Source: CAZDBA01 sp964503615
GTDB taxonomy: Bacteria > Planctomycetota > Planctomycetia > Pirellulales > Pirellulaceae
DNA: 16,189 bases
Assembly: GCA_964503615.1 (NCBI GenBank)
Contig: CAZDBA010000116.1
Location: 1 to 16,189, forward strand
Direction: 5' to 3'
Part shown: positions 6,457 through 14,432 of the stretch, piece after piece
Numbering within the stretch: the first letter of the stretch is position 1
Layout: each line of letters opens with the position of its first letter
Notes under the pieces: generated by a model
The model's database searches: none
The model's input: the letters and a program-made list of their open reading frames with translations, nothing else
What the model was told of the DNA's origin: nothing
Position numbers and translations under genes: made by a program

Positions 6457-8325
6457 ATGGAGAATCGGGTGTCGGGTACGCCAGATATCGATACAAAAAT
6501 AAGAATCAAAGAAGCCTCGGATGTCGTAGAGATTATCGAGCGCTATGTGCCGCTGCGCCGTAAGGGTGCGATCTTTGTTGGGCACTGCCCGTGGCATGAT
6601 GACAAAAGTCCAAGCTTTCAAGTCGACCAACGTCGACAGTCATGGGTCTGCTGGGTCTGCAATCTACGCGGCGATATTTTTGACTTTATCATGCGTCGCG
6701 AAGGCGTCCAGTTCTTTGACGCCATGAAGATACTGGCTCAACTGGCAAATATTGAAATCAAAACAAACAATGCCCCTCGTGCCCCCAAAGGCAGCCCGCA
6801 AAACAAACAAACGCTTTACGATGCGTGCAAGTGGGTCGAGAAACAATTCCACCGTTGCCTGCTGGAAACGAAAAACGCACAACTTGCCCGGGATTACCTG
6901 GAAGATCGTGGGTTGGATTCGGAGATCGTCGACGAATTCAATTTGGGATTCGCACCTGCCGCCTATAATTGGCTCACCGATCTGGCTCGTGATTCCGAGT
7001 TTTCAAACGAAGTTTTGGAAGCTTGTGGGTTAATTACGAAAAATCAAAATTCGTCCTCTTGGTACGAGCGTTTTCGTGGTCGATTGATCTTTCCGATCCG
7101 CGATGCACTTAACCGGCCCGTTGCCTTTGGTGGCCGTTTGGTACCTGGCGTTTTCGAACCGGAAAACGAACCACCGGGAAAGTATATCAACTCGCCAGAG
7201 ACTCGATTGTTCTCCAAAAGCGAAACGCTTTACGGTTTAAACGTGGTCAAAAACGAACTGAACCGCACACGTGAGTTGACCGTTGTCGAGGGCTACACCG
7301 ATGTGATCGCTGCTTGGCAAGCTGGATTGCGGAACGTGGTTGCGGTTCTGGGCACCGCTTTAAACGCGCGACACATTAAGCTTATTAAACGTTATGCCGA
7401 CCGAATCAATTTGGTGCTCGATGGGGATGCTGCTGGCATCACACGAGCGAATCAGATCCTGGATTTGTTCGTCGCTGAGAATGTCGATCTTAGAATTCTC
7501 TGCTTGCCCAATAATGCTGACCCGTTCGACTATATTCGCGAGAATGGTAAAGCGGTTTTCGAAACGGCCGTTGCTCGTGCCCCAGACGCTTTTCAACATA
7601 AATTGAATTCGGAGATCGCTGGGATCGACTTGCTCCGTGACACGCAGGCGGCCAATACGGCGTTGGAAAATGTTCTCACGATGTTGGCAAAAGTTCCCAA
7701 CTCGCTAACCAGCACTCCGTCCGCAGTGTTGTTGAAACACGATCAACTACTGGCCAGGATTTCCAAGACGTTTGTTTTGGAGCGGGACCAAGTTAGGGAG
7801 CGACTGGCCGAAATCCGCCGTCGTCAGCGACCTGTCAGAAACTACGATCCGGTCGATGAAACGAAGGAACAGCCCGTTGTCGATCTGAACACTCAACCGG
7901 ACCGCGAAGTCCAACTGTTGCAGTTGTTGTTGATTGACAACTCGATTTTGGACGAAGTGGTTGAAAATATATCGCCTAATCAATTCGTTGCGGGGCCGTT
8001 GCTAGATCTTTACAACGTGATCGGCGATTGTTTCCACAACGGTGAAGACGTCGCTTTTGAATCGTTGATGTTGCGATTGGATAACTTGAGCACCAAAAAC
8101 TTGATCGCTCAACTCAACGACCAGGCGATGGCCCAACAAGACACAACAGAATCAGAATTACGTACGCAGTTAGATCACGTGTTGCGTTCTTTTGATGCAA
8201 TAAAATTCAAAGACGGAAATCGAACGGCGATTTCCGAACTGGAACAAAAGAAAATTAACGAGGAGGAAGAAGCTCGGAAATTGGAGCAATTGCTTCAAGA
8301 AGCTCGACAGCGCCAAGGACTTTAA
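6457..8325 (+). CDS. dnaG: DNA primase DnaG
   Basis: A 622-residue primase that makes RNA primers for the replisome. The N-terminal CHC2 zinc-binding domain is intact, with Cys44, His47, Cys65 and Cys68 (C-P-W-H, then C-W-V-C). The primase core includes FGGRLV and KYINSPETRLF (224-252). The TOPRIM catalytic site follows, with EGYTD (278-282) for the conserved glutamate and DGDAAG (322-327) for the metal-binding aspartates. Residues about 485-585 form the helical region expected to bind the DnaB helicase, and the protein ends in a charged coil. Length is normal for the family. ATG at 6457 was chosen because it leaves the usual lead-in before the zinc domain; only a weak GAGG sequence precedes it. 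It lies 183 bp upstream of rpoD in the same direction, as in many bacterial macromolecular synthesis clusters, but without rpsU. Confidence 0.97.
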   Translation: MENRVSGTPDIDTKIRIKEASDVVEIIERYVPLRRKGAIFVGHCPWHDDKSPSFQVDQRRQSWVCWVCNLRGDIFDFIMRREGVQFFDAMKILAQLANIEIKTNNAPRAPKGSPQNKQTLYDACKWVEKQFHRCLLETKNAQLARDYLEDRGLDSEIVDEFNLGFAPAAYNWLTDLARDSEFSNEVLEACGLITKNQNSSSWYERFRGRLIFPIRDALNRPVAFGGRLVPGVFEPENEPPGKYINSPETRLFSKSETLYGLNVVKNELNRTRELTVVEGYTDVIAAWQAGLRNVVAVLGTALNARHIKLIKRYADRINLVLDGDAAGITRANQILDLFVAENVDLRILCLPNNADPFDYIRENGKAVFETAVARAPDAFQHKLNSEIAGIDLLRDTQAANTALENVLTMLAKVPNSLTSTPSAVLLKHDQLLARISKTFVLERDQVRERLAEIRRRQRPVRNYDPVDETKEQPVVDLNTQPDREVQLLQLLLIDNSILDEVVENISPNQFVAGPLLDLYNVIGDCFHNGEDVAFESLMLRLDNLSTKNLIAQLNDQAMAQQDTTESELRTQLDHVLRSFDAIKFKDGNRTAISELEQKKINEEEEARKLEQLLQEARQRQGL

Positions 8326-8494
8326 AGGTAACCACGGATGGAAGCCCGGCCTGGCACTGACAAAAGCTGACCGATTGTGAACAGCAAACGATTTACTTAG
8401 TACCCAAACAGACAACGAATTTGTAAATCATGATCTCTCCCCCGGGATCTAAATGCACCGCAATCATACGTCAGAAACGCGAAAAGGATTTCGC

Positions 8495-8500
8495 AGGAGG
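8495..8500 (+). promoter_or_regulatory. Strong ribosome binding site of rpoD
   Basis: A perfect AGGAGG lies eight bases before the rpoD ATG at 8509 and fixes that start. It is the clearest Shine-Dalgarno sequence in the window; dnaG, rlmKL and the desaturase have only weak ones. Confidence 0.8.
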
Positions 8501-8508
8501 TTTGACGA

Positions 8509-10152
8509 ATGGATACTCAAGACACAACAATTCAACTTCAGAAACTTGTCCAAAAAGGTAAAAAGCAAGGCTATTTGACTTACAAGGAAGTAGGAAAGTT
8601 CCTGCCCGATGAAGCAACAAGTCCAGAGCAATTGGACGAACTGGTTGTGGCTTTGGAAAATGCGGGAATCGAACTGCTGGACAAAGCACCCGTTTCACTG
8701 ACTGCCGGTCCGACCCGGGATGAATTGGCAAAAGCCGAAACGGAACTGAACCAGTTGCAGCTTGAGAAACTGCCTAAAGCCAGTGATGACCCGATCCGAA
8801 CTTACCTCAGCCAGATGGCCGAGATTCCGTTGCTTACTCGCGACGAAGAGATCGCATTGGCCAAGCGGATTGAAATCGCCCGTAAACGATATCGCCGTTC
8901 AGTCCTTACTTGCGGCCATGCTTTAGGTGCAACGCTGGACACGCTAAAACGAGTTTTCCGCGGAGAACTGCCGTTTGATCGCACGATCAAAGTTTCTTTG
9001 ACAGAGCGATTGACCAAAGAGCAGATCCTGGCTCGCATGCCACACAACTTTGCTACCCTTGATCGACTTTACAAACAAAATAAAGCCGATTTTGCAACGT
9101 TGGTTAGCAAGTCTGCCAACCCTGAAGAGAAGAAACTGGCTCGCTCGCGATTTATCGGACGGCGTCACAAATTGGTCCAGTTGATTGAGGAACTTAGCCT
9201 TCGCTCCCGGCGGGTCAGTCCGTTGATCAAGGAACTCCGAAAGTTCTCGAACCGAATGTTCGCAATTCGTGAACGTGTGAAAGAGATCGGAGATAATCAA
9301 GCTTTGGCTGCAGAGAAGAAAGACCTCCGTCGGCAACTGCACCGGTTGATTACTTCGGTTCAGGAAAGTCCAGAAGGGTTGGAAAAGCGAGTCACGCAGT
9401 GCGAAAAATTCTACAAGGAATTTGAGAATGCAAAGCGAGAACTTTCCAGTTGTAACCTGCGGCTGGTCGTCTCGATCGCCAAAAAGTATCGTAACCGCGG
9501 TATGAGCTTTCTGGACTTGATCCAAGAAGGTAACACCGGGTTGATGCGAGCGGTGGACAAGTACGAATACCGTCGCGGCTTCAAGTTCTCGACCTACGCG
9601 ACTTGGTGGATTCGTCAGGCGATCACACGAGCGATCGCAGACCAGGCACGTACGATCCGAATTCCGGTCCACATGATCGATGTACTGACGCGGCTTCGCA
9701 ACATTCAAAAAATGTTGTTGCAAGAACATAAATGTTTGCCGACTACTGACGAAATCGCCAAGATTGCGGACATGGACGTCGACGAAGTTCGCCGAGTCAT
9801 GGACATCGGGCGGCATCCCGTCAGCTTGGACCGGCCAGTCGGCGAGGGAGACGATTGTAGCTTTGGCGAGTTCATCGAGGACTCGGCCAGCGATAATCCG
9901 GCTCGCTTGGCCAGCAACGGCATTCTACGTGACAAGATCGAAGGCCTGCTAAAGACGTTGACCTTTCGCGAACGTGAAATTATTCGATTGCGTTATGGGT
10001 TGGGTGATGGATACACCTACACCTTGGAAGAGGTCGGTCGTATCTTCAAAGTAACTCGAGAACGAGTACGGCAGATCGAAGCGAAAGCCGTAAAGAAATT
10101 GCAGAATCCTATCCGCAGTGAAAAACTGCAAGGGTTTCTCAAGGTCGCTTAG
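8509..10152 (+). CDS. rpoD: Primary RNA polymerase sigma factor RpoD (sigma-70/SigA)
   Basis: A 547-residue group 1 sigma factor that directs RNA polymerase to housekeeping promoters. Region 1.1 is visible at residues 7-57. Region 1.2 starts at DDPIRTYLSQMAEIPLLT (93-110). A charged non-conserved insert covers about 130-300. Region 2 begins at ELSSCNLRLVVSIAKKY (311-327); GMSFLDLIQEGNTGLMRAV (331-349) is the core-binding helix of 2.2, and FSTYATWWIRQAITRAI (360-376) carries the -10 melting and recognition residues of 2.3-2.4. Region 3 follows from RTIRIPVHMID. Region 4.2 has the helix-turn-helix TLEEVGRIFKVTRERVRQIEAKAVKKL (505-531). The standard region 2.4 and 4.2 residues suggest ordinary TTGACA/TATAAT-type specificity. 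A perfect AGGAGG precedes the ATG. A 290-codon antisense open frame inside the gene is a shadow. Confidence 0.97.
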   Translation: MDTQDTTIQLQKLVQKGKKQGYLTYKEVGKFLPDEATSPEQLDELVVALENAGIELLDKAPVSLTAGPTRDELAKAETELNQLQLEKLPKASDDPIRTYLSQMAEIPLLTRDEEIALAKRIEIARKRYRRSVLTCGHALGATLDTLKRVFRGELPFDRTIKVSLTERLTKEQILARMPHNFATLDRLYKQNKADFATLVSKSANPEEKKLARSRFIGRRHKLVQLIEELSLRSRRVSPLIKELRKFSNRMFAIRERVKEIGDNQALAAEKKDLRRQLHRLITSVQESPEGLEKRVTQCEKFYKEFENAKRELSSCNLRLVVSIAKKYRNRGMSFLDLIQEGNTGLMRAVDKYEYRRGFKFSTYATWWIRQAITRAIADQARTIRIPVHMIDVLTRLRNIQKMLLQEHKCLPTTDEIAKIADMDVDEVRRVMDIGRHPVSLDRPVGEGDDCSFGEFIEDSASDNPARLASNGILRDKIEGLLKTLTFREREIIRLRYGLGDGYTYTLEEVGRIFKVTRERVRQIEAKAVKKLQNPIRSEKLQGFLKVA

Positions 10153-10155
10153 CCT

Positions 10156-10185
10156 GTCCCTGTCCAATAGGTCCCTGTCCAATAG
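10156..10185. repeat. 15-bp tandem duplication just after rpoD
   Basis: The unit GTCCCTGTCCAATAG occurs twice without a gap (10156-10170 and 10171-10185), starting four bases after the rpoD stop codon. It does not encode anything recognisable. The GTCCC/GGGAC-rich wording recalls short dispersed elements seen in planctomycete intergenic regions, but that link is from memory and not shown here. Confidence 0.6.
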
Positions 10186-10212
10186 GCAAAATCGCCAATT
10201 GACAAGCGTGGA

Positions 10213-10239
10213 GACGGATGGGGCAGTGTCCCCTCCGTC
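10213..10239. repeat. Strong hairpin between rpoD and the zinc-ribbon gene
   Basis: GACGGA-T-GGGG (10213-10223) pairs with CCCC-TCCGTC (10230-10239) around a six-base loop, giving a ten-pair stem with one bulged T. It lies 60 bp after rpoD. No T tract follows, so a classical intrinsic terminator is doubtful. It may be a REP-like palindrome or an mRNA 3'-end stabiliser. Confidence 0.55.
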
Positions 10240-10405
10240 ACGTTGTCTTCGCTCGACATCGACGTCAAAGCTATTTAGATTCTTTGACATTGATTGCGAT
10301 TGTAGACAATGTCTGTAACCCCCTAACCAATCGACTGCGAATGTGAAATAATATATTCAGACAGCGCGAGCGAGCGACTGAACGCAATCATTGATCGGGA
10401 AGAAT

Positions 10406-11134
10406 ATGAGTAGTGTTGACCACAACTTGATGGCAAAAGTTCATAGGCTGCTTAGACAGCGGGCGGATCTGAACGATCGAATAGCTCGTGGACCGATTCA
10501 GGTCCGTATCGTGGAAACGGCAACTCAAACGTGTCGGGACGAAGTCGAAAAGGCTAAGCAAAATGTCGTTACAACTAAAATGGCTGCTGATGATAAGCAG
10601 CTGCATCTTGGCACGCGCGAAGCCAAAATCGAATCGCTTAAACAGAAGCTTAACGCTTGTGACTCGAACAAAGAGTATCAGCTTTTGACCGATGCGATTG
10701 CGGCTGATCAGCAAGCTAACAGTGTTTTATCCGACGAAATTCTGGAGATGCTGGAGCGAATTGACCAGTTGGAAAACGAGTTGGCTGAAGAGAATAAGAA
10801 ACTTGAAAAGGCGATCGCTGAAATGGAAGCGGTTAAAAAACGGGTCGCGGAATCGGGTACTCAATTCAAAGCGGAACTCAGTGAAATCTGTGCAGAGTTG
10901 GAAGAGGCCGAAAAAGGATTGACTGGGGATATCGGAAAAGAGTACCGACATATCGTCAAGTCTCTGGAAGAGGACGCGTTAGCTCACACCGAAGGCAAAA
11001 CATGTGGTAATTGCTGCCACACTTTTACCGCTCAGACGTACAATAATCTGCTGACACGCAAAAGCGTTATCTGTAAGGGGTGTGGGGCGTTAATGTATAT
11101 GACTCAATCTCGGCCCGCGGCTCAAGAGTCATAA
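10406..11134 (+). CDS. Coiled-coil protein with C-terminal C4 zinc ribbon (DUF164/CdsZ-like)
   Basis: A 242-residue protein. About residues 10-195 are strongly helical, charged and heptad-like, so they should form a long coiled-coil hairpin. The last 45 residues hold a zinc ribbon with Cys200 and Cys203 (C-G-N-C) and Cys223 and Cys226 (C-K-G-C-G). This is the architecture of the COG1579/PF02591 family, which includes Helicobacter HP0958 (FlgZ) and chlamydial CdsZ. Members have been linked to RNA or sigma-factor binding and to secretion, but most have no known role. ATG at 10406 was chosen over the frame's TTG at 10391 because GGGAAGA lies just upstream. It sits between rpoD and greA, with gaps of 253 and 177 bp, so it may have its own promoter. 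The family call is good; a role near transcription is only a guess from position and shape. Confidence 0.82.
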   Translation: MSSVDHNLMAKVHRLLRQRADLNDRIARGPIQVRIVETATQTCRDEVEKAKQNVVTTKMAADDKQLHLGTREAKIESLKQKLNACDSNKEYQLLTDAIAADQQANSVLSDEILEMLERIDQLENELAEENKKLEKAIAEMEAVKKRVAESGTQFKAELSEICAELEEAEKGLTGDIGKEYRHIVKSLEEDALAHTEGKTCGNCCHTFTAQTYNNLLTRKSVICKGCGALMYMTQSRPAAQES

Positions 11135-11311
11135 AAAGACCAGCAAATATCTACCTCTGGTGGCAATCTTGTGTTGCCAAATCGCGGCCGGTTCGGGAAA
11201 ATAGTTAGATCGAAAAATCGGTGTGCGTTGGCGGCCTGTTGAATTACTTCAGGTCGTAATTTTTTTGAATCTCAGATTTGTCCCCCCCGTTAATTGAAGA
11301 GGAGCTTGACC

Positions 11312-11791
11312 GTGTCCGATCGCGTGCCAATGACTCAAGAAGGTTACAACAAAATTAAAGCTGAAGTCGAACACATGGAAGGTGTTCTGATGCCGGAGAT
11401 TACCAAAAAGATCGCCGAAGCGCGGGCCGAAGGCGATTTGAAAGAGAACGCTGAGTACCATGCTCAACGTGATAACCAGGGGATGCTTCAGGGAAAGATC
11501 AACCAGCTGAAATCGAAACTTGCGATGGCTCAAATCGTAGACACCTCAACAATCCCGACCGATCAAATCGCTTTCGGGGCCAAAATCAAGATCGTTGAAG
11601 TTGGCGATGATGACGAAGAAGAGATCACGCTGGTCGGCGCTGGCGAAGAGGACTATGACAATGGTAAGTACTTAATTACCAGCCCGCTGGGACAGGGTTT
11701 GTTGGGTAAAAAGGTCGGAGAAATCGCTGAGATCGAAGTCCCCAAGGGTATGTTGAAGTACGAAGTTCTCGAGATCACCTACGACCATTAA
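11312..11791 (+). CDS. greA: Transcript cleavage/elongation factor GreA
   Basis: A 159-residue Gre factor. It enters the RNA polymerase secondary channel and stimulates cleavage of backtracked RNA so that stalled complexes restart. The N-terminal coiled coil spans about residues 8-75, with the tip motif EGDLKENAEY carrying the acidic residues that place the catalytic magnesium ion. The C-terminal FKBP-like domain has SPLGQGLLGKKVGE and ends in YEVLEITYDH. Length is almost identical to E. coli GreA. I chose the GTG at 11312: AGAGGAG at 11298-11304 lies seven bases upstream, and the protein then begins as SDRVPMTQEGY, close to other GreA starts. A TTG at 11294 would place this ribosome binding site inside the gene. 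The stop is 21 bp from rlmKL, suggesting one transcript. Confidence 0.96.
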   Translation: MSDRVPMTQEGYNKIKAEVEHMEGVLMPEITKKIAEARAEGDLKENAEYHAQRDNQGMLQGKINQLKSKLAMAQIVDTSTIPTDQIAFGAKIKIVEVGDDDEEEITLVGAGEEDYDNGKYLITSPLGQGLLGKKVGEIAEIEVPKGMLKYEVLEITYDH

Positions 11792-11812
11792 CCAAACCGA
11801 TCGGCAAACACG

Positions 11813-14038
11813 GTGACACAACTTCGCTTGGTCGCAACCTGCGCCTTCGGTTTGGAAGCGGTCGTGAAACGCGAGCTGATCGCTTTAGGTTTCGACAATC
11901 CTAAAGTCGTCTCGCCCGGGCGTATCGGCTTTGATGGGGACTGGGCCGCCGTTTGCAAAACCAATATTTGGTTGCGAGTCGCTGATCGAATTCTGATCGA
12001 AGTCCTCCGCTTTGATGCGCCTGACTTTGATGCGTTGTTCGAAACGGTCAAAGCGTTCGACTGGTCGCAGCGTATACCGCCAGACGGCTCGTTTCCTGTC
12101 ATTGGACGCAGTCGCAATTCTCAATTGACGAGTGTGCCTGCCATTCAACGGGCTACTAAAAAAGCGATTGTGGAAAGCCTGCTGCAGAACACAGGCGAAT
12201 CGACTTTGCCTGAATCGGGCGAAGAGTACAAAGTCGAGATCGCTATCCTGAACGATGAAGCGGTCGTTTCGATCGATACTACCGGGCGCAGTCTTCATCG
12301 ACGTGGCTATCGCAAACTAGTTGGCGACGCACCGATCAAAGAAACCTTGGCTGCAGCGATGATCCAACTGAGTGTTTGGCACTCGGGGCGTATGTTGGTC
12401 GATCCGTTTTGCGGCTCTGGTACGATCCCTATCGAAGCGGCATTGATCGGGCGGAACATCGCACCCGGCCTAACCCGGCCGTTTGCAAGTACTCACTGGG
12501 CCGAAATTGGTGATGAACTTTGGATCGAAACGCGCGAGCATGCTGAGGCTCAGATTAATCACGATGTCTCGATGAATATTATCGGAACGGATCGTGACCC
12601 AGATGTGTTAAGCCTTGCTCGCTACCACGCTTTGCGAGCAGGCGTTAAAAACGATATCCACTTTCAGGAAAAGAACTTTGACGAGTTGCGATCCAAGCAC
12701 GAATACGGCGTCGTGATTTGCAATCCGCCCTACGGTGAACGGTTGGAAGAACGGCGTCGTTTACAGGGCTTGTACGAAAGTATCCCCGCAGTGTTGCAAC
12801 GCTTACCGACGTGGTCTCACTTTATTATCACCAACATGCCTGGGTTTGAAAGGATTGTACAGAAAACGGCAACCCGGCGTCGAAAACTGTACAACGGCCG
12901 CATCGAATGTACTTACTTTCAGTTCCTTGGTCCGAGACCTCCACGACAAGACAAAGAAAATCCTCGTGACACGGTTACCGACGATCAACCAGCTTCCGAA
13001 GAAACGAAAATATCTGCGCCCCAAAAGACAGAAGTGGATTCGGTAAACGCAAAGTTGGAATCGACTCCAGCTGTTTTCGGCGGCTTGCAGAACAAGGACC
13101 ATGAACAAGCCGAACTGTTAGCCGCTAGGTTAAAGAAGCGAGCTAAACATTTGCGGCGCTGGCCTACCAAGAAAGGGATTACCTGCTTTCGGTTGTACGA
13201 GCGAGATATTCCCGAGTTGCCATTTGTCATTGACCGTTACAACGACTGTTTACACATTACGGAGTATGAACGGCCGCACGAAAGAGATGCAGGGCGGCAT
13301 GCTGGCTGGCTGGAGCTGATGAAGAAAACGGCCGGGCTTGCGACGGAGGTCCCGATCCAGCGAGTGTTTTTGAAAAGCCGCCTAAAGTCCAAACAACGTC
13401 AGTACCAAAAGGTCGACCAGCAACAAAAAATGATGACCGTACAGGAGGACGGCTTGAATTTCCTGGTCAACCTTTCCGACTATGTGGACACAGGGCTGTT
13501 TCTCGATCATCGCAATACGCGAAAAATGGTTCGAGAGATTGCCAAAGGCAAACACTTTCTAAACTTGTTCGCGTACACCGGTTCGTTTTCGGTTTACGCG
13601 GCAGCCGGAGGCGCGGAAACGACGACCACCGTTGATTGGTCGAAAACGTATCTGGATTGGGCCAAGCAAAATTTCGCAGCTAACAAGATGACGGGGCCCG
13701 AGCATCAATTCGTCGCAACGGACACGATGGATTTTTTGCGCACCAACACGCAAACCTTCGACTTAGTTGTCGTTGACCCGCCTACCTTTTCCAATCGCAA
13801 GGGGCGCGAAGGTGACTGGGATGTCCAAGTCCACCATGCTGAGATGCTGAATCTGATTGGCGATCGGGTAAGCGAAAACGCCCAGATCTTTTTCTCCACA
13901 AACTTCCGCCGTTTTAAGTTGGATGAGGCAAGTCTAACCCGGTTCTCAATCCGCGAGATCAGTCAGCAAACGGTCCCCGATGATTTTCGCAACCGCAAGA
14001 TCCACCGCTGCTGGTCGATTCGAAACAAAAAAGTTTAA
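11813..14038 (+). CDS. rlmKL: Bifunctional 23S rRNA methyltransferase RlmKL
   Basis: A 741-residue fusion enzyme that, by analogy with E. coli RlmKL (702 residues), makes m2G2445 and m7G2069 in 23S rRNA during 50S assembly. Residues about 1-165 contain the THUMP RNA-binding domain. The RlmL methyltransferase follows, with SAM-binding DPFCGSGTIPIEAA (197-210) and catalytic NPPYGERL (304-311). A polar linker at about 375-432, rich in K, E, D, T and P, leads to the RlmK half. That half has NLFAYTGSFSVYAAAGGA (584-601) for SAM, DPPTFSNRKG (655-664) as motif IV, and FSTNFRRFKL (694-703). Both catalytic motifs are intact and the C terminus is complete. The GTG start 21 bp after greA lacks a clear Shine-Dalgarno sequence, so translation may depend on reinitiation. 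The frame stays open after the TAA stop, where an unrelated hydrolase fragment begins. Confidence 0.95.
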   Translation: MTQLRLVATCAFGLEAVVKRELIALGFDNPKVVSPGRIGFDGDWAAVCKTNIWLRVADRILIEVLRFDAPDFDALFETVKAFDWSQRIPPDGSFPVIGRSRNSQLTSVPAIQRATKKAIVESLLQNTGESTLPESGEEYKVEIAILNDEAVVSIDTTGRSLHRRGYRKLVGDAPIKETLAAAMIQLSVWHSGRMLVDPFCGSGTIPIEAALIGRNIAPGLTRPFASTHWAEIGDELWIETREHAEAQINHDVSMNIIGTDRDPDVLSLARYHALRAGVKNDIHFQEKNFDELRSKHEYGVVICNPPYGERLEERRRLQGLYESIPAVLQRLPTWSHFIITNMPGFERIVQKTATRRRKLYNGRIECTYFQFLGPRPPRQDKENPRDTVTDDQPASEETKISAPQKTEVDSVNAKLESTPAVFGGLQNKDHEQAELLAARLKKRAKHLRRWPTKKGITCFRLYERDIPELPFVIDRYNDCLHITEYERPHERDAGRHAGWLELMKKTAGLATEVPIQRVFLKSRLKSKQRQYQKVDQQQKMMTVQEDGLNFLVNLSDYVDTGLFLDHRNTRKMVREIAKGKHFLNLFAYTGSFSVYAAAGGAETTTTVDWSKTYLDWAKQNFAANKMTGPEHQFVATDTMDFLRTNTQTFDLVVVDPPTFSNRKGREGDWDVQVHHAEMLNLIGDRVSENAQIFFSTNFRRFKLDEASLTRFSIREISQQTVPDDFRNRKIHRCWSIRNKKV

Positions 14039-14056
14039 CGGGATCCCTGCGATAGA

Positions 14057-14287
14057 TTGGTACGTGAACTCGCATCCAAATACGATTTACAATTGTTCGA
14101 AGATACCCTCATCCAATCATTCATATTCAACAGTCCTATCCTTCCACCAGGAATGTGGAGAGATCGGTCGAAGCAGTTTAGCAACGACGGACTCCACCCT
14201 AACCTGCTCGGCAACAAACATTTTGCAAATGTCGTGGCTGCAGCGCTAGTGAAAGTTTATGGTGATGACATCCTGAAGCGACATTAG
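14057..14287 (+). pseudogene. C-terminal remnant of an SGNH/GDSL-type hydrolase
   Basis: A 76-codon open frame, in the same frame as rlmKL and directly after it. Its translation starts with V-R-E-L-A-S-K-Y, typical of the helix before the last core strand of SGNH esterases. It ends with FSNDGLHPNLLGNKHFANV, which holds the block V D-x-x-H catalytic pair (Asp-Gly-Leu-His-Pro-Asn) followed by the usual closing helix. The N-terminal blocks with the nucleophile GDS motif, the Gly of block II and the Asn of block III are missing, and no upstream frame supplies them, since that space is the intact rlmKL 3' end. There is no ATG and no ribosome binding site. I read it as a gene fragment left by rearrangement, close to a palindromic repeat. 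A translated small protein is possible but would lack the catalytic serine. Confidence 0.7.
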
Positions 14288-14305
14288 GCCACATTATTAC
14301 TAATT

Positions 14306-14368
14306 GGAAACCCGACGCGTTAGCGAGGCTTGCGCAAGTGAAGTTCCTTGCTAACGCCGCGGGTTGCC
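14306..14368. repeat. 63-bp imperfect palindrome, probable dispersed intergenic repeat
   Basis: The left arm at 14306-14328 (AACCCGACGCGTTAGCGAGG core) and the right arm at 14346-14368 (CCTTGCTAACGCCGCGGGTT core) are 23-nt inverted copies with four mismatches, one of which would be a G-U pair in RNA. The spacer contains a perfect small palindrome, CTTGCGCAAG (14329-14338). It lies between the + strand SGNH fragment and the convergent PmoA-like gene, so the RNA hairpin could end transcription from both sides. The CCCGA-GCGTTAGCGAGG wording resembles intergenic palindromes I recall from Rhodopirellula-like genomes. Confidence 0.7.
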
Positions 14369-14432
14369 ATTTCAGTGCTGCGTCTTATGTGAGTGTTGTC
14401 AACCAAAACGCAGAGACAGAGTAGTCGTTGGT

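Noticed and set aside
8944..9816. 290-codon antisense open frame inside rpoD
   Set aside because: It runs entirely opposite conserved sigma regions and its translation has no family features; it follows from codon use in rpoD.
11161..11179. TGGCAA/TTGCCA hairpin as a terminator for the zinc-ribbon gene
   Set aside because: The stem is exact but only six pairs and is not followed by T residues; left as an unassigned structure.
11294..11311. TTG start for greA six codons upstream
   Set aside because: It would place the AGAGGAG ribosome binding site within the coding region and add residues not found in other GreA proteins.
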